DNA of 64,000 nt from UBA4427 sp046351135 (GCA_046351135.1 JAXLZA010000003.1:186001-250000), one strand, 5' to 3'; shown: positions 1 through 10,733, numbered from the stretch's first letter. Numbers and translations are program-made. The notes: generated by a model not told the origin, from the letters alone.

Positions 1-261
1 CGTGTGGGGGTGGGTCGCGAAGCGGACCGAGGCGGCGGTGATTCGCAGGTCGGGACGGGTCACCCGCAGCTCGAGCTGCATCTGGTGGATCTCGAGGGGC
101 TCGGGATCGTCGGCGATGTAGAGGCCCGGGGGCTTCGTGTCCGAGACCGCCGACCGGACGAGGAGCTCCTCGTCCGAGAGGCGGTAGACGCGGGTCTCGT
201 AGCGGCGGGTATGGACGAGCTCGAGGCCCTCGTCCTCGGGCAGCAGGCTCTGGGTCGACAT
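1..261 (-). CDS. DUF2889 family protein (partial, 3' end off window)
   Basis: The reverse strand is open from an ATG at 261 to the window edge (87 codons, no stop), starting MSTQSLLPEDEGLELVHTRR. The pattern 'VHTRRYETRVYRL', a Leu/Val-rich strand, 'SDTKPP', then 'IHQMQLELRV' and 'DLRITAASV' looks like the N-terminal half of DUF2889, a small family of unknown function, usually near 190 residues. Only this half is visible. The gene is divergent from the ammonium transporter and the two share a 382-nt upstream region. I infer the family from pattern memory, so the assignment is moderate. No catalytic residues can be pointed out. Confidence 0.6.
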   Translation of the reverse strand, partial: MSTQSLLPEDEGLELVHTRRYETRVYRLSDEELLVRSAVSDTKPPGLYIADDPEPLEIHQMQLELRVTRPDLRITAASVRFATHPHT

Positions 262-575
262 GAGGGGCGTGTTTAGCACGCCCCCTCGCTCCGATCGGGG
301 CACCGAGCCGCCCCGTGCCCCCGCCTCCGCCCCCCGATTTCCCCCGATTCTTCTCCCCGGCCCGGTCCGGATCCCGCCCGCCCGTGTCCCCGGTTCGATC
401 CCGGCCCGTCCGGGTCGCCATCGGCCCGGTCCAGCCCCTCTCCCGGCCGGCCCGACCCCCCGGATCTGGGCGTCCGTCGGCTCAGCCCATCCGTTTCGTG
501 CACAGGCGAAGGGCACCCCGTGCCCAGTGGCTGCGCACCCGCCGGCTCAACCGGCTCACAGGGCCGCACAGGCAG

Positions 576-591
576 TGGCACAAGGCTTGCT
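576..591 (+). promoter_or_regulatory. sigma-54 (RpoN) promoter of the ammonium transporter
   Basis: The core reads TGGCAC (576-581), five bases, TTGCT (587-591). The invariant GG (577-578) and GC (589-590) are separated by exactly ten bases, as RpoN needs, which predicts transcription from about 602, 40 nt before the amt start codon. It lies in a 382-nt gap (262-643) that holds no gene. A perfect inverted repeat GGGCAC-CCC-GTGCCC at 511-525 and a GTGCAC at 498-503 lie 50-80 nt upstream of the core, where an enhancer-binding activator such as NtrC could bind, but the half-site spacing differs from the NtrC consensus. Nitrogen-limitation control of amt genes by NtrC/sigma-54 is well known. Confidence 0.8.
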
Positions 592-643
592 CTTGCCTGC
601 GAGCGATTCGGCTCTCGAATCCCCACTCTCGCTGGAGGCCACG

Positions 644-1990
<1,347 letters not shown>

Positions 1991-2043
1991 CGACCGTCGA
2001 CGACGCGCCGGCACACGGCCGGCCATCGCCTGCAGCCACCGCG

Positions 2044-2071
2044 AACGGGGGGTCCTCTGGGGCCCCCCGTT
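2044..2071 (+). terminator. Hairpin terminator after amt
   Basis: AACGGGGGG (2044-2052) and CCCCCCGTT (2063-2071) form a perfect nine-pair stem with a ten-base loop, 54 nt after the amt stop codon. It is followed by CTGCTTTC, only a weak T-run, so termination may be partly intrinsic. It separates amt from the convergent antiporter gene. Confidence 0.6.
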
Positions 2072-2146
2072 CTGCTTTCGGGCCCGACGAACTCGGGCGG
2101 CTCGGTGCCGCTCGATGGGCGCGAACGACGGGGCTCACGCCCGCCC

Positions 2147-3625
2147 TCAACCGACCTCGTCGACCGAGCCGCCGAAGAGCAGGTCGAGCAGACTCCGCTC
2201 GGCGGGGGGCACGAAGACGCAGACGTGGTCGCCGGGGCGCAGCGCGGTGCTCCCCTTCGCCACGACGAGCTCCCGGTCGCGCACGATCAGCGTGACGAGG
2301 CAGCCGTCGGGCAGCGCGAGGCCGCGCAGGTCGGCGCCGGCGACCACGCTCGATTCGTCGACGTGATACCACACGAACTCGCCCGGGAAGTCCTGGAGCG
2401 ACACGAGCTCGACCTCGGCGGCGGGCGACGGCGCGTGGGGCGCGACGAGCCCGAGCCGGCGGGCGAGACCGACGACGGTCGCACCGGGGACGACGCTGCT
2501 GACCAGCACGACGAAGAAGACGAGGTGGAAGAGCTCGGCCCCGCCCTCGACGCCCCGCACGACCGGATAGGCCGCGAGGATGATGGGCACCGCCCCGCGC
2601 AGCCCCACCCAGGAGACGAAGCCCCGCTCCCCCCGCGGCAGCCCGATCAGTGCGACGACCGGCCAGACCGCGAGCGGCCGGGCCACGGCGGCGAGCCCGA
2701 TCGCGAGGGCGAGCCCGACCCCCGCGACCGGCGCGAGCTGCGACGGAGTCACGAGCAGACCGAGCAGCGCGAACATCAGGATCTGCGCGAGCCAGGCGAG
2801 CGCGTCGTGCACCCGGCGGACGCCGGCGCGATAGGGCATCGCGCCCGCCGCGATCAGGATCCCCGTCACGTAGACCGAGAGGAAGCCGCTGCCCCCGAGC
2901 AGCGTCGCCGAGCTGAAGGACAGGAACGCCGCCGCGAGGGTCACGACCGGATAGAGCCCCGCGGCGGGAAGATGGAGCCGGGGGAGCAGGACTCGCGCGG
3001 CGTGACCACAGGCGAAGCCCGCCGCCGCGCCCACGACGACCTGCTCGCCGAAGAGCCGCGCGACCGAGCTCGCGTCGACCGGCTCGCCGAGGGCGAACTC
3101 GGTGGCGACGATCGTGAGGAAGACGGCCATCGGGTCGTTGAGGCCGGACTCGACCTCGAGGATCGCGGCCGTGCGCTCGCGGAGGCGGACGCCGCCGCCG
3201 CGCAGGACCGAGAAGACCGCCGCCGCGTCGGTCGACGACACGACCGCGCCCGCGAGCAGGGCGAGCCTCGGCTCGAGGCCGAGGGCGACGCCGAAGCCCG
3301 TCATCAGGGCCGCCGTCGCGACGACGGAGACGGTGGCGAGCAGGCCGGCGGGGCGGGCGGCCCGGCGCAGGACGCCCGGCGCCGTGTTGAGACCGCCGTC
3401 GAAGAGGATCAGGACGAGGGCGATCGTCCCGAGGCGATAGGCGAGGCCGTAGTCGGCGAAGTCGATGCCGCCGAGCCCCTCCGAGCCCGCGAGCATGCCG
3501 AGGAGCAGGAAGATCAGCAGCGCGGGCACACCCAGCCGCCGCGAGAGGGGGCTCGCCACGCCCGCGAGCAGGATCAGGATCCCGACGGCCGCGAGGATCG
3601 CCGCCGTCGCCTCGGGCTCGCTCAA
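2147..3625 (-). CDS. CPA1-type cation(K+ or Na+)/H+ antiporter with C-terminal TrkA_C domain
   Basis: This 492-residue protein has about 12 membrane helices over residues 1-385, beginning 'ILAAVGILILLAGVAS' and containing 'TIALVLILFDGGLN' and 'VVSSTDAAAVFSVLR', the latter carrying the membrane-embedded acidic motif of CPA1 exchangers. 'VESGLNDPMAVFL' is also characteristic of this group. The C-terminal 95 residues ('SLQDFPGEFVWYHVDESS...GDHVCVFVPP') match a TrkA_C (RCK_C) ligand-binding domain. This layout is that of the NhaP2/CvrA-type potassium/proton antiporters, which export K+ and help control pH. It stands alone, convergent with amt. Ion specificity cannot be read from the sequence. Confidence 0.85.
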   Translation of the reverse strand: MSEPEATAAILAAVGILILLAGVASPLSRRLGVPALLIFLLLGMLAGSEGLGGIDFADYGLAYRLGTIALVLILFDGGLNTAPGVLRRAARPAGLLATVSVVATAALMTGFGVALGLEPRLALLAGAVVSSTDAAAVFSVLRGGGVRLRERTAAILEVESGLNDPMAVFLTIVATEFALGEPVDASSVARLFGEQVVVGAAAGFACGHAARVLLPRLHLPAAGLYPVVTLAAAFLSFSSATLLGGSGFLSVYVTGILIAAGAMPYRAGVRRVHDALAWLAQILMFALLGLLVTPSQLAPVAGVGLALAIGLAAVARPLAVWPVVALIGLPRGERGFVSWVGLRGAVPIILAAYPVVRGVEGGAELFHLVFFVVLVSSVVPGATVVGLARRLGLVAPHAPSPAAEVELVSLQDFPGEFVWYHVDESSVVAGADLRGLALPDGCLVTLIVRDRELVVAKGSTALRPGDHVCVFVPPAERSLLDLLFGGSVDEVG

Positions 3626-3728
3626 TCGGGGTCTCCCCTCCCTGCGATGGCGCCGGTCCGCGGGCCGGAGGATGCGCGGGCGGGCCGGTCCGCGCGGGCG
3701 CGCCGACGGGCGGTGCGCCGCGAAACGC

Positions 3729-4475
<747 letters not shown>

Positions 4476-4720
4476 CGCTTCTCCCGCCTCTCCGTGGCAC
4501 GTCCGGGGCTCGTCCGGGGCTCGTCCGTGGCTCGCCTCATTCCCGGGCGGCCAACGTATCACGGCCCGTGCAGCCCCGCGGCCCCGGCTGGCCCGGAACG
4601 GGCTTTCCGGGCAAGATCCCGGGCCGAGGCGGTGCGGCCCCCGGCGATTCGAACGGGCCGGCCGCCCCTCGATCCACCCCGAGCTGCCCTCGCCGGCGAA
4701 CGAACGGAAGGCCCGAGACC

Positions 4721-5941
4721 ATGCCCAACCATCCGATCCGCGAAGACATCGGCCTGCTGGACCGCCATTTCTACCTCGATCCCTGGGAGCGCTTCCGCTG
4801 GATGCGCGACCACGCGCCGGTCTACTGGGACCCCTCCGCCGACGGCGGCCTCTGGGGCGTCACCCGCTACGACGACGTCATGACGATCGCGAAGACGCCG
4901 GAGATCTTCTGCTCGGGCAAGAGCTCGCGGCCCGAGCGCGACAGCTGGATCCCGACGATGATCAACCTCGACGAGCCGCTCCACAAGCGCCGCCGCAGCA
5001 TCGTGAACCGCGGCTTCACCCCGCGCCGCGTCCAGGACCAGGAGGCGAAGCTCCGGCAGCTGACTCGCGAGCTGATCGACGCGGTGGCCCCGCGCGGCGA
5101 GTGCGACTTCGTCGCCGACATCGCGCGCTGGATCCCGATGGTCGCGATCGGCGACATGCTGGGCGTCGAGCCCGAGGACCGCGCGAAGCTGCTCGAGTGG
5201 AGCGACTGCCTGCTCGGCGGCGGTGAGATCGCGAAGATCGAGGACGACGCCCTGCGCCGCGCGAAGCAGCGCGAGTTCAGCAACGAGTACTTCGCCTACC
5301 AGATGGCGGTGATCGCGGATCGCCGGAAGAACCCGCGCAACGACCTCGTCTCGGTCCTGGTCCAGAGCACGATCGATGGCGAGGGCCTGACCGACGAGCA
5401 GCTCCTGCAGGAGAGCCTGCTGATCCTGATCGGAGGCGACGAGACGACGCGCCACGTCATGACCGGCGGCCTCGAGCAGCTCATCCTGCATCCCGACCAG
5501 AAGCGCAAGCTGATCGACGACCCGGGCAAGATCGAGATCGCGGTCGAGGAGATGATCCGCTGGGTCTCGCCGATCGTGAACATGAACCGGACCCTGACCC
5601 GGGACACCGTGCTCCACGGCGAGAAGCTGCGCGAGGGCGATCGCGTCCTGCTGCTCTACCCCGCCGCGAACCGCGACGAGCGCGCCTTCGAGAACCCGGA
5701 CCGCTTCGACGTCGAGCGCTGGCCGAACTACCACGTCGCCTTCGGCGGCTACGGCGTCCACCACTGTCTCGGCGCGAGCCTCGCCCGCCTCGAGCTGAAG
5801 ATCCTGTTCGAGGAGCTGCTCGCGCGGCTGCCCGACATCCGGCTCGCCTCGGACGAGCCCCTCGAGCGGCGCCCCAACAACTTCATCACGGGCATCGAGA
5901 AGATGCCCGTCGTCTTCACGCCCAGCCGCGCTTCTGCATGA
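4721..5941 (+). CDS. Cytochrome P450, CYP142-like
   Basis: This 406-residue soluble P450 shows every landmark: I-helix GGDETT (residues 238-243), ExxR at 277-280, and the haem loop FGGYGVHHC with the thiolate ligand Cys349. Its wording follows mycobacterial CYP142 (cholesterol/cholestenone C26-hydroxylase) closely: 'MINLDEPLHKRRR', 'VNRGFTPRRV', 'LILIGGDETTRH', and a C-terminal 'NNFITGIEKMPVVFTPS'. I therefore infer oxidation of a sterol side chain or another branched alkyl chain, which is not proven. It needs ferredoxin and reductase partners, not seen here. The start at 4721 fits the family start; no strong ribosome site is visible. The last 26 nt overlap the convergent F420-type gene. Confidence 0.9.
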   Translation: MPNHPIREDIGLLDRHFYLDPWERFRWMRDHAPVYWDPSADGGLWGVTRYDDVMTIAKTPEIFCSGKSSRPERDSWIPTMINLDEPLHKRRRSIVNRGFTPRRVQDQEAKLRQLTRELIDAVAPRGECDFVADIARWIPMVAIGDMLGVEPEDRAKLLEWSDCLLGGGEIAKIEDDALRRAKQREFSNEYFAYQMAVIADRRKNPRNDLVSVLVQSTIDGEGLTDEQLLQESLLILIGGDETTRHVMTGGLEQLILHPDQKRKLIDDPGKIEIAVEEMIRWVSPIVNMNRTLTRDTVLHGEKLREGDRVLLLYPAANRDERAFENPDRFDVERWPNYHVAFGGYGVHHCLGASLARLELKILFEELLARLPDIRLASDEPLERRPNNFITGIEKMPVVFTPSRASA

Positions 5942-6806
5942 GCGTGATCAGGTTCTCGATCTCGGCGAGCTCGGCGGTCGCGCTGTTGAGCCAGCACTCC
6001 TCGTAGCCGAGCTCGGCGTAGGCTTCGAGGGACTCGAGCACGCGCTCGGGCGTCGAGCGATCGACCATGCGCGACATCGCCTTCGCGCCGGGCTCGCTCG
6101 TCACCTTGATGTACTTGTAGACGTAGGCCTTGAGCTTCTCGTCGGCATTCGGGGCGAGCGAATACCAGAAGCCACCGATGCGCCGGGGCGCCGTCGTGCG
6201 GCCAGCCTTCTCCCAGGCGTCGCTGACCATCTGGGACTGCTGCTTCATCTCGGCACCGACGCCGTTGCCGGACCAGGAGTAGACGCCGTCGGCCCAGTGG
6301 GAGGCCCGGGCGATCGCCTTCGGGCCCATCGCGCCGGCGAGGATCTTCGGGCCGCCCTTCTGGACCGGCTTCGGGCCGATCGGCTCGGCGCCCTCGAAGG
6401 GGAGCTCGCCCGCCCAGATGCGGCGGATCTCCGCGACCTGCGCGTCCATCCGCGCATAGCGACCCTCGCGCGGCTTCTCCATGCAGCGGTAGTCCTGGGG
6501 GCGGCCGCCGGTGCCGACGACGATCGACGTGCGGCCGCCGGCCAGCATGTCGAGGGTCGCGGCGTGCTTCGCGACCTTGATCGCGGGATGCATCGGAAGG
6601 ACGTAGAGAGTCGGCACGATCTGGATCCGCTTCGTCGCGACCGCGGCCGCCGCCAGCAGCGCCATCATGTCCACGGACGGCCCGACCATGCGCTCGCCGC
6701 AGGAGAGCGTCGAGAACGGGCCCTCGTCGACGCGGCGGAACCACTCGAGCGTCGTCTCGCGGGTCAGGCCTTCCTGGGTATACGGGAAACAGAGTCCGAT
6801 CTTCAT
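5916..6806 (-). CDS. Luciferase-like (LLM class) F420-dependent oxidoreductase
   Basis: This 296-residue TIM-barrel protein starts 'MKIGLCFPYTQEG' and carries 'RIQIVPTLYVLPMHPAIKVAK', 'GGRTSIVVGTGG' and 'GGPKILAGAMGPKAIARA', typical of the bacterial luciferase-like superfamily whose members use F420H2 or FMNH2. The usual 'G.G' phosphate-binding segment is present. Which deazaflavin or flavin it uses cannot be proved. Its start codon overlaps the stop of the upstream lipoprotein gene (ATGA, 6803-6806), so the two are co-transcribed and probably translationally coupled. Its 3' end overlaps the convergent P450 by 26 nt. Confidence 0.85.
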   Translation of the reverse strand: MKIGLCFPYTQEGLTRETTLEWFRRVDEGPFSTLSCGERMVGPSVDMMALLAAAAVATKRIQIVPTLYVLPMHPAIKVAKHAATLDMLAGGRTSIVVGTGGRPQDYRCMEKPREGRYARMDAQVAEIRRIWAGELPFEGAEPIGPKPVQKGGPKILAGAMGPKAIARASHWADGVYSWSGNGVGAEMKQQSQMVSDAWEKAGRTTAPRRIGGFWYSLAPNADEKLKAYVYKYIKVTSEPGAKAMSRMVDRSTPERVLESLEAYAELGYEECWLNSATAELAEIENLITLMQKRGWA

Positions 6807-7255
6807 GATCTTGCACCCAATCGATAGAGGTAGACTTCGGCCACGTTCTCGTTGCGAGGACGCACGCCGTACTTCTTCTTGTACGCATCCGCGAAGGCCG
6901 CGAACTCCGCCGGATCCTCGACGCGCACCGCCGCGACCGGATAGAGCTTGCCCCCGACGCGCACCCGCGCCGACGGATCGGCGATCAGGTTCTCGACCCA
7001 GCGCGAGCGGTTGGCCCCGGCATGGACGTAGAGCCGATCGCCCATCCCGACGGCCCAGATGTTGACCGAGTAGGGGTCGCTCGGGCGCGTCTCGAGCTGG
7101 ATCGTCGAGATCTCGTCCGTGAAGCCCCAGTCCCCGGGCACCGCCTCGACCGGCCCCGACAGCTCGCCCCCCGGCATGAGCAGCGTCGGCCCGCAGCCGA
7201 GCAGGCAGGCGAGGGCGAAGGGACCGGCGGCGAGCCACGACGACCAGCTTTTCAT
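6803..7255 (-). CDS. Lipoprotein with FMN/F420 split-barrel-like domain
   Basis: This 150-residue protein has a lipoprotein signal with lipobox near 'LACLLGCG' (Cys about residue 21), then a single domain. The segment 'VNIWAVGMGDRLYVHAG', followed by 'SRWVENLIADPSARVRVGGKLYPVAAVRV', matches the strand-turn pattern of PNPOx-like split-barrel flavin or deazaflavin proteins ('W..NL.ADP.A.V..GG'). A short C-terminal 'FADAYKKKYGVRP' completes it; the DUF2255 group is an alternative. Operon with the downstream F420-type enzyme (4-nt overlap) supports a redox role. An envelope-anchored member of this fold is unusual. Function inferred, not known. Confidence 0.6.
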   Translation of the reverse strand: MKSWSSWLAAGPFALACLLGCGPTLLMPGGELSGPVEAVPGDWGFTDEISTIQLETRPSDPYSVNIWAVGMGDRLYVHAGANRSRWVENLIADPSARVRVGGKLYPVAAVRVEDPAEFAAFADAYKKKYGVRPRNENVAEVYLYRLGARS

Positions 7256-7306
7256 GCGCCTACTTTACCCGCCCCGCCCGCGATCGGCTGCCCTATTCTG
7301 CGAAAC

Positions 7307-8701
7307 ATGCCCCACACCGCGCCCGCCTCCGCCACGCCGCTCTCCGTCGCGACGCTGCTCGCCTACTCCATGCCGATGGTGGCGGTCAACTTCTCGCTCG
7401 TGCTCTTCATGAGCTACGTGAACAACTACGCCGTCGACGTGCTGCTCGTCCCGCCGATGGCGATGGGGGCGATCTTCGGCGCGGGCCGGCTCTGGGACGC
7501 GATCACCGACCCGATCACCGGCGTCTGGAGCGACCGCACCGAGCACGCCTGGGGCCGCCGCCGTCCCTGGATCGCCGCCTCGGCGATCCCGATCGCGCTC
7601 TCGGGCTGGATGGTCTGGGCACCGCCCGCGTCGCTCTCGCCGACCGCGCTGATCGTCTGGATGACGGTCGCCGTCTTCGCCTTCAACCTGGCGATGACGA
7701 TCTTCTACACGCCCCATCAGGCCCTCGGCGCCGAGCTCACCCTCGACCACCACGCCGTCTCGCGCATCTTCGCCTGGCGCCAGGCGGCGGGCTACGTCGG
7801 CATGGTCGGCTGCCTCGTCTTCGGCATGCCCCATCTGATGACGGCCGAGGACCCGAAGGCCGCGGCCACGACCTTCGCGATCGTCTGCGGCGTCGCCGTC
7901 GTCGTCTCGATCGCGGCCTCGGTCGTCTTCCTCAGCGAACCGGCGGGCAATCGCCGACGCGGCGGATCGTCGAACCTCGGCGTCGCCCGGGACGTCTGGC
8001 GCAACCGCCACTCGCGCCAGCTCCTGATCATGATCTTCATCGAGCACACCGGCTCGGGGGCCAGCATGGTCGTCGCGCCCTTCCTGATGAAGTACGTCGT
8101 CGGCCTGCCCGGGAGCATCGGCGCGATCTTCCTCTTCTACGTCGGCTCGTCGCTCCTCTCGCTCCCCCTCTGGGTCGCGCTCTCCCGCCGGATCGGAAAG
8201 AAGGAGGCCTGGCTCGTCGGCCTCGCCGTCGGGATCACGGGCTATGCGTGCCTCTTCTTCGTGGGCCACGGCGATCTGCGCTGGATGCAGATGGTGGTCA
8301 GCATGACCGGCGCGTGCTCGGCCTGCGGGACGGTGCTCGGCCAGTCGCTGCTCGCGGACGTGATCGACGCGGACGAGCTCGAGACGGGGGAGCGCAAGGA
8401 AGGCGCCTACTACTCGGCCTTCACGTTCCTCTACAAGACCTCGAGCGGCATCATGGCGACGATCACCGGCTTCACGCTCTCCGCCGTCGGGTTCGTGCCC
8501 AACCAGCCCGACCAGAGCGAGACGGCCCAGCTCGCGATCCGAAGCCTGAACGCGCTGGCCCCGCTCGTCAGCATGCTGATCGGCGCCGTGATCCTCGCCC
8601 GCTTCGGCCTCGACGGGGCGAAGCACGCGGAGATTCGCCGAGCCCTCGACGCGCGCCGAGCCGCCGCCGGCGCGGCGGCCGCGCCAGTCGGGAGCCGCTG
8701 A
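7307..8701 (+). CDS. GPH/MelB-type MFS sugar:cation symporter-like transporter
   Basis: This 464-residue membrane protein has about 12 helices. The first loop motif 'GRLWDAITDPITGVWSDRTEHAWGRRRPW' region (near residues 62-90) is the hallmark of the glycoside-pentoside-hexuronide family (MFS_2), as is the later 'DVIDADELETGERKEGAYYSAF'. Members couple sugar or other small-molecule uptake to Na+ or H+; in bacteria of this kind many paralogues have unknown substrates. A second member lies at 37566-38975. The ATG at 7307 immediately precedes the first helix region. It is divergent from the lipoprotein gene, 51 nt apart. Confidence 0.85.
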   Translation: MPHTAPASATPLSVATLLAYSMPMVAVNFSLVLFMSYVNNYAVDVLLVPPMAMGAIFGAGRLWDAITDPITGVWSDRTEHAWGRRRPWIAASAIPIALSGWMVWAPPASLSPTALIVWMTVAVFAFNLAMTIFYTPHQALGAELTLDHHAVSRIFAWRQAAGYVGMVGCLVFGMPHLMTAEDPKAAATTFAIVCGVAVVVSIAASVVFLSEPAGNRRRGGSSNLGVARDVWRNRHSRQLLIMIFIEHTGSGASMVVAPFLMKYVVGLPGSIGAIFLFYVGSSLLSLPLWVALSRRIGKKEAWLVGLAVGITGYACLFFVGHGDLRWMQMVVSMTGACSACGTVLGQSLLADVIDADELETGERKEGAYYSAFTFLYKTSSGIMATITGFTLSAVGFVPNQPDQSETAQLAIRSLNALAPLVSMLIGAVILARFGLDGAKHAEIRRALDARRAAAGAAAAPVGSR

Positions 8702-8832
8702 AGAGCAGCCGGACGCCTCTGGCATGACCGATCTGCGAGTCCCAGCGTCCGCATCTCCCTCCATGTATGCAGGATGCGAAGATCGCTCTGCACGCCCCCC
8801 CGAGTGCCCCGGACCGCGCTCTTCCCGCCCTT

Positions 8833-10185
8833 CTACAGCCCGACTTCGAAGCGCATCGTGCCGACCCAGACGGTGTCGGCGTGGACGCCGCCGGGATTGT
8901 CGATCATCTGGAGATCGGGCTTCAGGGAGAAGAAGGGCGTCAGCTGCAGGCGGTAGAAGAAGTCGAGGGAGGTCTCGTCGGCGGTGTAGCCGGCGGCGAC
9001 CGGGTCGGCGAGGTCGACCCAGTTGACCATCACGCCCGCGGTGTCGGCGGCCCGGAAGGCGAGCGGACCGGTGGCGAGGAGCCCGAGGCTCGCGTGGTGA
9101 TGGGCCGGGCTGATGTCCGGCTCCGACCAGCCGTACTGGCCGAAGATCCGGATGTCGCGCGTGCTCTCGTCGCGCTCGGGCTCGAGGTCGAAGACGCGCT
9201 GCTCGAAGAGCGCGAAGAAGCCACCGGTCTGCCCGGCCGAGGAGCCGTCCCAGCGCGTGAACTGGGCGCTGTGATACCAGGGGCCGACCGCGATGCGGCC
9301 CGGGCCGAGCGGCGCGTCCTCGTGCCAGTTGGCGCCGATCTCGCCGATCACGAAGTGGTCGCCCGAGCCCTGGAAGAAGGTCTTCGGACCGCGCTTGCCG
9401 AGCTTCGCACCGGTCGCGGCCATGGCCCCGTCGAAGACGCCCACGCCGGCATAGAAGGGGCCCTTCGGATCCACGAAGACGAGCGCCCCCGTCGCCGGAT
9501 CGGGATAGGTCGCCATCGCGAAGATCGTCGGGCTGAATCCCGCGGAGGAGTTGATGAAGTCGCCGCCGGCGTCCGGGAGCGCGAACTCGCTGTTCGCGTC
9601 GAACTTGCCGAACTTCACCCGGACCAGGCCGTCGAAGAACCGCTGCTGCCACCAGAGCTCCGCCAGCTGGAACTTCCGGTCGGTCGGGTTGTCGATGTTG
9701 GAGTAGTACTGGAAGTCGCCGACGTCGCGGGTCCCGAAGTCGCCCCAGATCGAATAGGCATCGAAGAAGACGGTCGCGCCCGGCAGCGAAACGAGCTTCT
9801 CGAGATCGAAGGTCCCGTTCACGTCGACCCAGTGGCGATAGGCCGTGTCCTGGTGGACGCCGCCGCGAAAGGGTCGGGAGAGGTCGGCGGTGTAGGAGCC
9901 CTCGAACTCGACGCCCCGGTCGCGCAGCCAGCTGCGCACCCCCATCCATTCGCCGGTGAGCCGCTCGCCGGCGAGCCAGCGGCCGACGGCGGAGTCCCCG
10001 ACCGCGGAGACGTGCGGGGGTTGGACGGGATCGATCATGCCCTCGGGGCGGCGGGGATGGCCGTGACCGTGCAACGGATACGCAACCGCGCGGTCGACGA
10101 CCACGACGTCGATGGAGAACCCGAGCAGGACGAGCGCGAGGCGCAGGAGCAGTCGGATCCCATTAAGTGGAAATCGTCCACCCAC
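8833..10185 (-). CDS. OprB-type carbohydrate-selective outer-membrane porin
   Basis: The mature region has the porin layout: 'WLRDRGVEFEGSYTADLSRPFRGGV' start, many alternating aromatic strands, 'KFQLAELWWQQRFFDGLVRVKFGKFDAN', 'DFINSSAGFSPTIFAMATYPDPATGA', and a C-terminal 'DTVWVGTMRFEVGL' strand. These are OprB family features; the protein forms a passive channel for sugars or other small solutes. I propose a GTG start at 10185, giving 450 residues with a hydrophobic signal ('IRLLLRLALVLLGFSIDVVVV', residues about 10-30, cleavage near 'RAVA'). No strong ribosome site is seen, and the frame stays open upstream, so the start is uncertain. It is divergent from a small lipoprotein. Confidence 0.85.
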   Translation of the reverse strand: MGGRFPLNGIRLLLRLALVLLGFSIDVVVVDRAVAYPLHGHGHPRRPEGMIDPVQPPHVSAVGDSAVGRWLAGERLTGEWMGVRSWLRDRGVEFEGSYTADLSRPFRGGVHQDTAYRHWVDVNGTFDLEKLVSLPGATVFFDAYSIWGDFGTRDVGDFQYYSNIDNPTDRKFQLAELWWQQRFFDGLVRVKFGKFDANSEFALPDAGGDFINSSAGFSPTIFAMATYPDPATGALVFVDPKGPFYAGVGVFDGAMAATGAKLGKRGPKTFFQGSGDHFVIGEIGANWHEDAPLGPGRIAVGPWYHSAQFTRWDGSSAGQTGGFFALFEQRVFDLEPERDESTRDIRIFGQYGWSEPDISPAHHHASLGLLATGPLAFRAADTAGVMVNWVDLADPVAAGYTADETSLDFFYRLQLTPFFSLKPDLQMIDNPGGVHADTVWVGTMRFEVGL

Positions 10186-10321
10186 ACCCAAGCCCGCACC
10201 GCGCTCCGCGACGCGCCTGGGCGCGCCGGCCGGGGTGACGACCGTCGCGATCGAGTGGCATTCTTCTTGCGATGACGAGCTCAGCCAGACGCGCGAAGGG
10301 ATGCGCGGGAGCGAGCGAGAG

Positions 10322-10570
10322 ATGAAGCCCGACCGGATGGACGTGCGAGTCCCGAGTGGATGCCCCGGTGACCGACGAATCGGACGAGCGGCGCGCGGGA
10401 TCGCGCTGCTGATCGCGAGCGCTTCGCTGCTCGGGGCCATCGGATGCGCGACGCCGCAGCCGAAGCCCGACGGCGAGGCGACCACGGCGTCGCGGTCGCG
10501 CTGCGCACCGGGCGCGGTGCTCGACGATCGACACTCGCTCTGCAATGGCCGATCCGGACGCTGGTGGTAG
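10322..10570 (+). CDS. Small predicted lipoprotein, unknown function
   Basis: This is an 82-residue product. After a basic N-terminus ('GRAARG') comes a hydrophobic stretch 'IALLIASASLLGAIGC' with a good lipobox and Cys near residue 44, then a short hydrophilic tail rich in Pro, Arg and Asp, ending GRSGRWW. The ATG at 10322 is preceded by a purine-rich GGGAGCGAGCGAGAG. No homologous family is recognised. The signal is longer than usual at its N-terminus; an internal Met six codons on (MDVRVPS) could be the true start. It is divergent from the OprB porin, 136 nt away, so both may share a control region. Confidence 0.45.
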   Translation: MKPDRMDVRVPSGCPGDRRIGRAARGIALLIASASLLGAIGCATPQPKPDGEATTASRSRCAPGAVLDDRHSLCNGRSGRWW

Positions 10571-10697
10571 TCGGCGCCTGCAAGCGCCTCGACGCGCACG
10601 GTCTCCCCGACCGGCACGAAGCCCGATCCCCCTCGCATACCCCCTCCGAACCCCTGCGCCGGCGAGCACACGAGGCTGAGGGGCGGGATCGGAGACC

Positions 10698-10733
10698 GTC
10701 GACGGGAAGTTGATCCGGAAGGATCCCGTCGAC
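10698..10733. repeat. Inverted repeat in a gene-free stretch
   Basis: GTCGACGGGA (10698-10707) and TCCCGTCGAC (10724-10733) are perfect ten-base arms around a 16-base spacer. They sit in 346 nt without a gene (10571-10916), between the small lipoprotein and the 3' end of the amidohydrolase. No T-run follows on either strand. It could be a weak terminator for either side or an operator. I see nothing else in this stretch. Confidence 0.5.

Noticed and set aside
511..525. NtrC binding site
   Set aside because: GGGCAC-CCC-GTGCCC is a perfect inverted repeat, but half-site spacing is three bases, not the spacing of the NtrC consensus. Kept only as a possible activator site.
260..643. N-terminal extension of the ammonium transporter
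   Set aside because: The frame is open, but this stretch is Pro/Arg-rich, contains the sigma-54 promoter, and the signal peptide with a ribosome site begins at 644.
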